In this document: positions 7,051-15,200 of the stretch, piece after piece
Numbering within the stretch: position 1 is the stretch's first letter
How the letters are laid out: each line of letters starts with the position of its first letter
DNA from: Bacteroidales bacterium UBA3543
Lineage (GTDB): Bacteria > Bacteroidota > Bacteroidia > Bacteroidales > UBA932
Length of the DNA: 15,694 bases
NCBI GenBank assembly: GCA_002376715.1
Contig: DFOK01000031.1
Span: 1 to 15,694 of the forward strand
Direction: 5' to 3'
Translations under genes and position numbers: made by a program
The notes under the pieces: model-generated
The model's database searches: none
What the model was told of the DNA's origin: nothing
Seen by the model: the letters and a program-made list of their open reading frames with translations, nothing else

Positions 7051-7871
7051 TACTCTGTTCTCCTATTGTATTTTTTTCGGTTTTTAAATCTTTCCTGAGC
7101 TGCTTCCGTTTCCTCTTTTGAGTAACGCACATGCAGGTTTTCGTCGATGATGTAGCAGGCGGTGGGTTCGTAGTCTTTTGTGAAATTACTAACGTCGTCG
7201 TGTCCTAAGCTCAATTCATGGAGCCAAACGGTAACTACACCGGGTTTTAAGGCACGCCAGCGATGGGAATAGTAATTTGTTCCGCCACATTGCTCATCAC
7301 GGTGTGGGTCAAGACGCTCTATAAAGACGCCTAAATCTTCCACAAGCTCAGCGGGTTCGGCATGAGCGACGATTTCCGTAGGCGTAGCAATGCCCTTGCT
7401 GTAATTAAAGCGAATTTCGAATTGTTTCTTGTACCTGTCAATCCACTTATACATCAAATCAACTGCTTGTTTCTCCAATTCCGCAGTTTTTTTGTCTTTG
7501 CGTTGATTGATAGAATAATTTAGATAAACAGTTTTGCCGTTTTTAATAAATGATACCTGAAGGGATTTCATTAAATCACGTACATAAATATGGCGTTCTT
7601 TGCGTGGTTTACTCATACCGAACACAATAGTTGCCAACTCATCAAAGTCGCTTTTCTCTATCTCAAAACTTATCGTATTGTTCTCGTCGCGACCTGTTTC
7701 AAAAACCAGGGTATAGGTGTCCGCAGTTTTATTAACCCTAATATCGGTACAGTCATCAAAACGCATACCGGAACGGTGGTATGACACGGATGACAATTCT
7801 TTTGTCTGTGCGTTTGTGCAGCCGAGAAAGGAGAAGAGTGCTAATGTCATAATAATCAGTTTTGTTTTCAT
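7050..7871 (-). CDS. Lipoprotein of unknown function with basic C-terminal tail
   Basis: 273 residues. A lipoprotein signal peptide ends in FLGC (Cys18), followed by TNAQ, the same four residues as in the 311-residue lipoprotein of this operon. The N-terminal part, about 25-150, looks like a beta domain followed by a helix, AVDLMYKWIDRYKKQF. The C-terminal part, about 175-250, contains CGGTNYYSHRWRALKPG, VTVWLHEL and ACYIIDENLHVRYSKEE. The GGT...RW...PG spacing loosely recalls chagasin/I42-type inhibitors, but the key loops are not convincing and I make no assignment. The protein ends in an Arg/Lys-rich helix (RFKNRKKYNRRTE). It starts 7 nt after the preceding gene and overlaps the next start by 1 nt. 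Confidence 0.8.
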   Translation of the reverse strand: MKTKLIIMTLALFSFLGCTNAQTKELSSVSYHRSGMRFDDCTDIRVNKTADTYTLVFETGRDENNTISFEIEKSDFDELATIVFGMSKPRKERHIYVRDLMKSLQVSFIKNGKTVYLNYSINQRKDKKTAELEKQAVDLMYKWIDRYKKQFEIRFNYSKGIATPTEIVAHAEPAELVEDLGVFIERLDPHRDEQCGGTNYYSHRWRALKPGVVTVWLHELSLGHDDVSNFTKDYEPTACYIIDENLHVRYSKEETEAAQERFKNRKKYNRRTE

Positions 7872-7878
7872 AGGTACT

Positions 7879-8499
7879 TTACTGTTTTACCCATTTTTCA
7901 TCTATCCATGTGAGAGTTAACTCCTTAAATGCTTCGTAAGGAATAGACTCGAAATCTTCTATTACTTCTTCATAGTCAATATGTACTTTTATAGCTGTTC
8001 CTTCTTGTGGTAATTGATAATATAGTATGTACTTTAAGCTTTCGACATGTTCTCTCAAATCATCTATTATATCAGGATGCAGTTGAGAGACATCAATAAA
8101 ATCTTCCAAATTTATGGTTATATCCTCCCACAAGGAATAATCTCCATCTTCACGCAATTCTCCCTCTTCATAATAGAAAAATAGGAGCCTTGGACCAGTT
8201 TCAAAGCCCTGGTTTACCGCAACCAATTTCCGCCCATCATTCAAATTCCAATAACACATCTGCCATTCGTAGTGGCCGCCGGCCAACTCAAGGTAGCCGT
8301 TTTCATAATCGCATTCGCAAATATACTCATCCCGGTCCAGCTCTCCCAATGCCACATGTTCGGGAAGGGCATCATAGGGAAGCATATCAAATAGGGTTTT
8401 AACATTTACTTCTTGTTGCGTATTGCCACAGAAAGTTGCTCCTACTACTGTCATAGCAAACAGCGCGAGCATGATGAAGATTTTCTTTGTTGTTTTCAT
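7879..8499 (-). CDS. Exported protein with damaged lipobox, paralogue of the gene at 5113-6048
   Basis: 206 residues, first gene of the five-gene operon. The signal region MKTTKKIFIMLALFAMTVVG aligns without gaps to that of the 311-residue paralogue, but the site reads GATFC instead of GATSC. Phe at -1 is not accepted by the usual lipoprotein signal peptidase consensus, and a single C-to-T change (TCC to TTC) would explain it, so lipidation is doubtful. Homology continues through QEVNVKTLFDMLP and QMCYWNLNDGRKLVAV, then GPRLLFFYYEEGEL. The C-terminal 85 residues (IDVSQLHPDIIDDLREHVES, VHIDYEEVIEDF, WIDEKWVKQ) diverge, and the paralogue's last domain is missing. No family is recognised. The next gene starts 7 nt after its stop. 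Confidence 0.8.
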   Translation of the reverse strand: MKTTKKIFIMLALFAMTVVGATFCGNTQQEVNVKTLFDMLPYDALPEHVALGELDRDEYICECDYENGYLELAGGHYEWQMCYWNLNDGRKLVAVNQGFETGPRLLFFYYEEGELREDGDYSLWEDITINLEDFIDVSQLHPDIIDDLREHVESLKYILYYQLPQEGTAIKVHIDYEEVIEDFESIPYEAFKELTLTWIDEKWVKQ

Positions 8500-8573
8500 G
8501 GTTGTTTTATTTTGTTGTTTTGTTTATTTCGTATATAACGATGGTACAAAAACATGTTCCGGGTAGTTGTTTA

Positions 8574-8581
8574 TAAAGATA
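8574..8581 (-). promoter_or_regulatory. Candidate -7 element for the five-gene operon
   Basis: Read on the minus strand the site is TATCTTTA, seven of eight matches to the Bacteroidota -7 consensus TAnnTTTG, about 75 nt ahead of the first gene of the operon. No clear TTTG appears at the -33 position. The remaining leader to 8500 is AT-rich with no evident operator. The operon might also receive read-through from the glycosylase gene, since no terminator is visible between them. Confidence 0.3.
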
Positions 8582-8628
8582 TTGCTGTTTACACATTTTT
8601 ACTCTATTTCTTCATCAATTATTTCTAA

Positions 8629-9123
8629 TCAATATTCTTTAATTATTTTCCAGCGGTTATACAAATCATCCATAGAAGATCTTGCATTGGCAGGACTTGT
8701 AGAGGGGAGTTGAACGGCTTTAAATCCGGTTTGCCGTTCCTGATACTTTTTATAATAGCGATAAGCAGTCCCGCCGTTGCAGAAAATCTGCTTTATATCC
8801 GCCTCTTTAAAAATAGGACTCAAATCCGAAGGAACAACGTTTTGAATGCTCGCATCACTTGAGCCTATGATATCGCAACGGTAGATGACATCGTAGAGGG
8901 CGAGATGATGCTGTAAAAGGAAGGCTCTCCTTTCTTCAATGTCAGAGCTAAGTGTAACGCTAAAAATCCGCTCAAGCAAAGGCCAAAAACGATTCTGTGG
9001 ATGCCCATAAAAGAAACCATACTCTCTGGTTTTGACAGAGGGAAAAGAACCCAAAATCAAAATTTTTGAATCGGATTGAAAAAGAGGCCGAAGTGGGTGA
9101 GTAATGGTTTGATGTTTGGTCAT
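8629..9123 (-). CDS. DNA-deoxyinosine (hypoxanthine) glycosylase, uracil-DNA glycosylase superfamily family 6
   Basis: 164 residues, the usual size for this family. Predicted to excise deaminated adenine (hypoxanthine) from DNA in the cytoplasm, starting base-excision repair; some relatives also act on uracil. Hallmarks are ILILGSFPSV at 21-30 (the motif 1 position of the superfamily), YGHPQNRFW at 39-47, where the Asn is the residue reported as important in family 6, LYDVIYRCDIIGSSD at 77-90, FCNGGTAYRYYKKY at 114-127, and the DNA-binding loop LPSTSPANA at 139-147 (the usual H-S/P-S-P motif is replaced by P-S-T-S-P). It is probably transcribed alone from the element at 9158-9165. The link to its neighbours looks positional rather than functional. 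The exact base preference cannot be read from sequence. Confidence 0.9.
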   Translation of the reverse strand: MTKHQTITHPLRPLFQSDSKILILGSFPSVKTREYGFFYGHPQNRFWPLLERIFSVTLSSDIEERRAFLLQHHLALYDVIYRCDIIGSSDASIQNVVPSDLSPIFKEADIKQIFCNGGTAYRYYKKYQERQTGFKAVQLPSTSPANARSSMDDLYNRWKIIKEY

Positions 9124-9157
9124 TTTTTAACTTTAATCTCATCTTCAGATTCATGTA

Positions 9158-9165
9158 CAAAAATA
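9158..9165 (-). promoter_or_regulatory. Bacteroidota-type -7 promoter element ahead of the glycosylase gene
   Basis: Read on the minus strand the site is TATTTTTG, an exact match to TAnnTTTG, 34 nt upstream of the ATG at 9123, predicting a leader of roughly 25-30 nt. The expected -33 TTTG is weak (TCTG about 23 nt upstream). It lies between the terminator at 9221-9250 and the gene, which fits an independent transcript. Confidence 0.55.
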
Positions 9166-9220
9166 AGATTTTTGTGTTACATTAACTACAGAAAAATTAA
9201 TAAGGGAGTAAGAAACGAAA

Positions 9221-9250
9221 TAAAAAAACGCCGTAAAAAATAACGGCGTT
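9221..9250 (-). terminator. Rho-independent terminator of the susC-susD-tlpA operon
   Basis: AACGCCGT (9227-9234) and ACGGCGTT (9243-9250) form a perfect 8-bp GC-containing stem with an 8-nt loop. On the minus strand the stem runs straight into seven T residues (9222-9228) followed by ATTTCG, the classic arrangement for stopping leftward transcripts. It lies 231 nt past the stop of the thioredoxin-like gene and shields the glycosylase promoter. On the plus strand only a short ATTA follows the stem, so it is directional. Confidence 0.85.
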
Positions 9251-9480
9251 ATTAGGGTGTAACTCAAGGATAAGGTTATTTTGTAAATGACTTCAATCCA
9301 GGAAATCGAATAAAGGATCTTTTATTATGTTAATAGTATGATGCCAACCATGGATAAAACACTTTTTAAAAATAATAATTAGTGACTTGTATATATTGCA
9401 AATTTTATATAGTCATATAAGATTAAAAGAATTTCCATAAAAGCATACAATTTCATTGAAGCCTTCCTTAGATTAATGGG
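9251..9480 (-). other. Long AT-rich 3' untranslated stretch
   Basis: 230 nt between the stop of the TlpA-like gene and its terminator, with no coding frame of note on either strand. It contains AT-rich palindrome-like runs near 9390-9425 but no recognised RNA family or convincing promoter. Together with 9124-9220 (terminator and glycosylase promoter) this is the largest gene-free gap in the window. Confidence 0.5.
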
Positions 9481-10842
9481 TTATCTCCTCAATTGATTTT
9501 CGATCCAATCAATTATATCAGTCTCGCTAGGCCTTTTTGCATTTAGTGATAGTATTTTACCTTCTTTATCAAATAATAGGAATCGCGGAATTCCTGTTAT
9601 GTCATAGTTTTTACAAAGCGTGCTTTCAAATTCGTCGTTAACTATGTACTGAGGCCAATTAAGATTCTCTTCGGAAATGACTGCCTTCCATGTGTCTATT
9701 TTTTCTTTCTTGTCAAGAGATATGCTCACAATCTGTATGCGTGGGTCGTCCATATAATGTTCGTAGAGGGAGATCATGTACGGAGTCTGAGCTCTACAAG
9801 GACCACACCAGGTAGCCCAGCAATCAATATAAATGGCTTTCCCCTTAAGATCGGACAACATCACTTTATTGCCTTCCATATCATACATATCGAAATCCAT
9901 GGCTTGAGCACCAGGGACAAGCCCCTTATAGTGATCATATAGAGACTGTATAGCTTCAGGAACATACCTATTAGGTTCTACTGCTTTATAGGCATTAAAG
10001 ACCTCATTGATATTGGAAGGAGCATTGCGGAGCACTCTGGATATACGTTCGTCTGCAAGTGAGCGAATTATTTTCTTATTGGTAAAAAGGTCATTGAGTG
10101 CTCCAAACCAAGCCAAGTCCCGATCCTGATCCGATGGTAGCCAGAAACGGCTATAGCCAGACATAAACATCTGGGCATCATTCAAATTATTGTTTCGGTC
10201 AAGTGATTCGATATATTTCTTGAAGGATGGGTCGCCCTCTGTAGATAATTCTGTAAACCATCCATAGGATGCTCTTAATTTCTTCTCATAATCTTTTTCC
10301 ATCCATTCACGAAATACGGGACTCTTTATATTCTTAAGGTTTTCGAGTTGTACGTTCAAAAGTTCCTTCAATTCTTTTTCGAACTGATCAAATGTCAAGT
10401 CCTTTGCATCATAGTGGGCCATAATGACGGGATTCTGTATCTCAGAATAAAAGTCTCCTTCCTTTAGAAAAACGTAGGCATCCTTGTTGTCACCAGAATA
10501 GGTGTCTATTGTTTCATAGACCTCTTCTATCCCTTGGTTTTCCGTACGTTTGAATTCGATGTCAATGTTTGCTTCCATACCAGGTTCCGCATAGAACTTC
10601 ACCCCACCCTTAGGGTCGTCAACAATTAGGTGTCTCGTGCAAGGTCCATTTTTGATTTTGAAACGATAATTCCCCTCATGGTCCACTTCTATAGGAATCA
10701 AATGAGTAGGATCACTTATGTCTAAAATGGAAACATTGCTCTCTGGCTTCAAGCCAGAAATCTTACCGGTAAACACCGCTTGTCGTTTGCCGCAAGAAAC
10801 AGCGGTTAGCAGTACTAGGACTGCAAAAAGAAATTTCTTCAT
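9481..10842 (-). CDS. TlpA-like thioredoxin-fold lipoprotein (thiol-disulfide oxidoreductase family)
   Basis: 453 residues. The lipoprotein signal peptide ends in AVSC (Cys17). About residues 22-98 form a beta domain of the DUF4369-like kind (FTGKISGL, VDHEGNYRFKI, FYAEPGMEANIDI). A helical middle region covers about 140-310. The C-terminal thioredoxin/AhpC-TSA domain spans about 314-453, with ATWCGPCR (redox Cys346 and Cys349), VSISLD, and GIPRF with the cis-Pro at 419. It should be membrane-anchored facing the periplasm and reduce or exchange disulfides. It starts 2 nt after the susD-like stop, so it belongs to that operon. Such proteins often accompany STN-type SusC/SusD systems, where their substrate is unknown. 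The whole redox site is intact. Confidence 0.93.
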   Translation of the reverse strand: MKKFLFAVLVLLTAVSCGKRQAVFTGKISGLKPESNVSILDISDPTHLIPIEVDHEGNYRFKIKNGPCTRHLIVDDPKGGVKFYAEPGMEANIDIEFKRTENQGIEEVYETIDTYSGDNKDAYVFLKEGDFYSEIQNPVIMAHYDAKDLTFDQFEKELKELLNVQLENLKNIKSPVFREWMEKDYEKKLRASYGWFTELSTEGDPSFKKYIESLDRNNNLNDAQMFMSGYSRFWLPSDQDRDLAWFGALNDLFTNKKIIRSLADERISRVLRNAPSNINEVFNAYKAVEPNRYVPEAIQSLYDHYKGLVPGAQAMDFDMYDMEGNKVMLSDLKGKAIYIDCWATWCGPCRAQTPYMISLYEHYMDDPRIQIVSISLDKKEKIDTWKAVISEENLNWPQYIVNDEFESTLCKNYDITGIPRFLLFDKEGKILSLNAKRPSETDIIDWIENQLRR

Positions 10843-10844
10843 TT

Positions 10845-12260
10845 TTATCTGTCGTTTTGGATTAATTTTTTATTCAAATCCATAACATTGTATGGGATGA
10901 GCATTTGCCAACGATTGTCATTAATTGGTAAATGGTACTCTTTACCATCAATGGAACGTATCATATCTTGAGCTGTTTTTGGATCCGCATTCAAACGTTT
11001 TTTCTCAAGGAAAGAGAAAACCGTGAATACTAGTTCGCGGCGTCTTTCGTTAAGAATTTCAGTTAACAACTGATCGCAGTCATTAATGAGAAGCGGCTGA
11101 TACGTGGAAGCAGCATACCTATGCCGACGAAGATAATTAAGGGCATCCAATGATTCTCCTATATTTGGAGTACTTTTTCTGAGGGCGGCCTCAGCCTTCA
11201 TAAGCCAAACCTCTGAAATATTAATACCCCCATTCAAAATTCTAGTCCAATTCACTGGTTCCAAGATGCCAGACATTGCAAGAGGACCTACAAATAGAGT
11301 ATAACGGAGATCGTTTTTCTTATCTATGATCGACATTAATTTGTCGGAATAAGTACCTAGGAGGGATTCCGTTTTGTAACGCAAATAAAGGATTTCAGGA
11401 TTTATGGTTCTATTGGTTTCGTATCCTCCAATACCATAGGCAGGAATTCCGGGCATATATTGGAAACAGGTGTTATAGTCAATCAGCGTACTACGTAACT
11501 TTAGTGATTCAGTAGCGTCTGCATAGGCTTTGTCGTAATCTTGCATCCACAGATATGTTCTTGCTCGCAGGGCATAGGCAGTGGCCTTCCCTGGAAGATT
11601 GTTGAACTCTGGGTTTGTGTTGTCAAACAGGGAAATAGCCTCGTCAAGATCCTTGATAATTTGCTGGTAAACCTCAGCGACAGTTGCTCTGGGATATTGG
11701 ACATTGATGTTGGATTCCAGTACTAGTGGAACAGCCAAATCAGTAGAAGCAGTTGTCGCATTATACTGTTTACCATAGAGGTTGGTTAGTTCAAAGTAAT
11801 TGAATGCTCTATGGACCAAGGCCCTAGCTTTCACTATCTCTCGTTTGTAGCTTACACCAGGCCCCGCTTCGTCAATGTTGTCAAGAACGAAATTAGCAAT
11901 ATAATTTGACTTGTAAAGTCCATTCCAATTCATGTCTTCATCGGCTGCAGAAAATATTTCACCATTCCAAATCAAAGTGTTATACACGTAAGGAATATTT
12001 CTGAAGATAGTATAGTATACTGATGCAGGTTCGTATGATGCATTAAAGTCATCGCTGAGATATTCTATGAAGTTAACACAGTAACAAATATCAGTGAATG
12101 CATAAGAGTCTCCACCCATTGCAACGGAACCATTGTTCATCATCTCACCAAAATCATCGACAGTGGTAGGAATTGTCTGCCCTTTTGGGACAATGTCTAC
12201 GAAACTTTCGCATGAAGCAAATGAAATGGCCGCTAGCAGTAAAATATATAATTTTTTCAT
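10845..12260 (-). CDS. SusD/RagB family outer-membrane nutrient-binding lipoprotein
   Basis: 471 residues from the ATG at 12260. I chose this start because MKKLYILLLAAISFASC is a full lipoprotein signal peptide (Cys17); the open frame reaches back to 12326, but those 22 codons overlap the susC 3' end and hide the signal. SusD features are the early GQTIPTTVDDFGEMMNN-type segment, TPR-like helices (RALVHRAFNYFELTNLYGKQYN, VYQQIIKDLDEAISLFDN, AYALRARTYLWMQDYDKAYADA), NERRRELVF at 404-412, and the terminal IPYNVMDLNKKLIQN. It caps the partner SusC barrel on the cell surface and helps bind substrate. The gap to susC is 4 nt. The ligand is unknown: no polysaccharide-degrading genes are nearby, so a peptide or small cofactor is as likely as a glycan. 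Confidence 0.95.
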   Translation of the reverse strand: MKKLYILLLAAISFASCESFVDIVPKGQTIPTTVDDFGEMMNNGSVAMGGDSYAFTDICYCVNFIEYLSDDFNASYEPASVYYTIFRNIPYVYNTLIWNGEIFSAADEDMNWNGLYKSNYIANFVLDNIDEAGPGVSYKREIVKARALVHRAFNYFELTNLYGKQYNATTASTDLAVPLVLESNINVQYPRATVAEVYQQIIKDLDEAISLFDNTNPEFNNLPGKATAYALRARTYLWMQDYDKAYADATESLKLRSTLIDYNTCFQYMPGIPAYGIGGYETNRTINPEILYLRYKTESLLGTYSDKLMSIIDKKNDLRYTLFVGPLAMSGILEPVNWTRILNGGINISEVWLMKAEAALRKSTPNIGESLDALNYLRRHRYAASTYQPLLINDCDQLLTEILNERRRELVFTVFSFLEKKRLNADPKTAQDMIRSIDGKEYHLPINDNRWQMLIPYNVMDLNKKLIQNDR

Positions 12261-12264
12261 TGTC

Positions 12265-15200
12265 TTAGAATTTAATGTTGAGGGATACTGTATAATAAGT
12301 GTTCTGATCGCCCAGGTAGGCTCCACCGATTAAGCGATCAGTATCAAGGCCATAACTATTGGCAGCCCAGAACCAAGGGTTTTCAATATTAAACTTCAGT
12401 TCGATGCCACTAAGCCATGGAGTTCTGAACAAGGTGCTGAAGTCATAACCTACGCTCACGTACTTGAGTCGTATAAGGTCTCCTTTCTCCGTAATCTTGT
12501 CATTATTGCCGATTACACCTAGATAAATGCCAGAGATTTTATCATAAGCAGATCTTGGAATCCAAGTATTCTCCTCATCGCCGGGCTTTCGCCAGCGATT
12601 ATCAAACGATTTGAATACATTGTTGTTTGAATACGCATACACATTTGGCATATGTACTTTATGCCCCCACTTGTATGTAAAGGCAAAATCTAATGAAAGC
12701 TTCTTCCAATAAAAAGAATTGGAAAAAGCTCCATAAAACTTGGGACTCCTTCTCCCAAGGAAGATGATATCATTCAAAGTAAATGAAGACATATTTTCAT
12801 ATCCCAACACTTCCCCTGCAGCATTATAAATCTGCATTTCGCCCTCAGAAGAAAGTTTGGCCATCCTGTATCCATATACATAGTCTACAGGGTGACCCTC
12901 TAATGGATTGTTGGACATAAGAGTCATATATGAATTCTGTCCAGAATAAACCTTGGTCACTTTGTTGCAGTTGTATGCCATTGTAAACGAAGAATACCAT
13001 CTCAGGTCCCCTCCCTTTATTGGATAGCCTGAAATCGATAAATCAATGCCGTGATTATTCAGTTCAGCATAATTAATCTTAGCAGTTTTCCAGCCGGTAG
13101 TAGGATCCATGACAGCATTACCAAGAGCATCTTTCGTATGTTTGTAATAGTATTCTGCCTCAAGGCTTAGCCTATGGTCAAACATACTTAATTCAAATCC
13201 AGCATTCTGTATGAACACCTTTTCCCATCCCAACTCAGGATTCTCCGGATTCTGAATATTGAGTACCTTCTGGCCTGTAAACATTTCTCTCATGTTGTTA
13301 GTAATAATATATGGGGATGTCGTCTTATCAATATTCCCGCTCAAGCCATATGAGACTTTGAGAGCTAATTCGTCAATGATGTTTGAGTTGAAGAATTGCT
13401 CATTGGAAATCATCCATTTTCCGCCGATTGACCAAGTAGGTTGGTTGCGATACTTCTTTGAACGGCCAAATAGGTTAGTCTTGTCATAACGCAGACTGGT
13501 AAAAATAGTGTATCGGCTATCGAAAGTAACACTACTTGTAAAGAAAGTTGAGAAGTAGCGGTTTTCAATGTCTGACTGAGATGGATTATAAAAAATGGTC
13601 TGCTTGCCTGCAGACTGAGAATACCCATATACACCTTCACTCGCCAATGTGTAGTAGTTCATACGCGTGTTGTACGTCAGACCTTGAACATCATAACCAT
13701 AATACATATCGGTCATTCCGCGAGTCCTTATGGCAAACATCTCTGTACCTGCCATAGCTGTTACAAACCAATTGTCGTTCGAGTAATTATAGTCAATAAC
13801 ATTCCTCCATGAATAACTAATGCCATCAGAATTTCTAACTGACCTTATTGCACCCCCTGGAAGATGTGATGTCAATGTACCGGTCACTTCATCGTATGTA
13901 GTAAATCGATTAAAGAGATCCCTAACGTAATAACTATTACGGCCATTGATTACTTCATTTGCAGAATGGTCTATAGTATACATACCACTGGTGGTGTACT
14001 TAATACCAAAAGGAAGTATGAATTCGAGTTGCATATTGGCCGAAACGTTATAGGAATCAGTCCTATCTATTGTCTGGTCGCGGTCTTGCAGCCTATTATA
14101 ATTCCAATCAACATATCCTTTTTGTACAAGATCATCTTTCAAGAATTGCGAGACTGAACGCATTTCATTTGCAAAGGACCCGTCCGGATTGAAAAGCTTT
14201 GTATATGGAGCTATCCTTGTCAAATCGCCACTATATGCATTTGCAATGGAATAATTAGCACGAATACCAGTTGTGAGTTTCATAAACTTGTTAAGTTCAG
14301 TGGTATTATTCCACAAGAGACCTGCACGATTTTGGGAATTTCCTATCAAATCTCCACGTGAGTTTTCAAAGTTAATGGAGATATAGTTTGAAGTCATTTT
14401 CGAACCACTCGTAATCACTATGTTGTGAGTTTGGAACAAGGAGTTCTGATAGAAATTAGTTGCTAAATCACTCCAGTTCGTATAAGAGCTTAAGGACTGA
14501 TATCGAGAATCCCTTTCCGAAGTCGAAATTTTCCCCGACTGGAAATCATATTCAATCAAAGCAGCTTCATTGAATGAATAAGGTGATCCCTGGATGATTT
14601 GTTGAATATCAAATGTGTTTGCAAAATGCTCACGTTCCCAATCTATCCTTTGCTCAGAATTAAGATAGCCGAGAGAAGAATAGTCAAATACACTGCCTAT
14701 CTTGACATCTCCATAGTATGAAATCTTAGTTTTGGCGTTTTGGGTTCCCTTTTTAGTTGTAATTACAATAACACCATTTGCAGCACGAACACCCCAAATT
14801 GATGCAGCTGCGGCATCTTTAAGAACTGATATCTGCTCTATGTCATTTGGATTTACGTTGAATGTCGAATATTCCATTGGAAAACCGTCGACAACAATTA
14901 GAGGAGACGTTTCTGCATAAAGAGTTGCCTGACCACGAATCATCATTTTTCCCTCACCATCAATAGCAAGGCCAGGCACTACACCTTCAAGTCTGTCAAT
15001 TACATCGTTGGAAACAATTATGTTCATATTCTCGTCAGTGACAATTGCAAATGAACCCGTGGATCTCCCTTTTTCTATTGTTTGATATCCAGTTATAACA
15101 GATTCACTTATCACCATATCTGAACGCATTTCAATATTTCGAGTAATTGGTTGATTTCCAGGCTCTAATGTAATGTACATATCCTCCATCCCTAGATAAG

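Noticed and set aside
7300..7600. Chagasin/I42 protease-inhibitor assignment for the 273-residue lipoprotein
   Set aside because: Only a loose GGT...RW...PG resemblance is visible; the conserved inhibitor loops are not convincing.
12261..12326. 22-codon N-terminal extension of the SusD-like protein
   Set aside because: It overlaps the susC coding end and would bury a perfect lipoprotein signal peptide starting at 12260.
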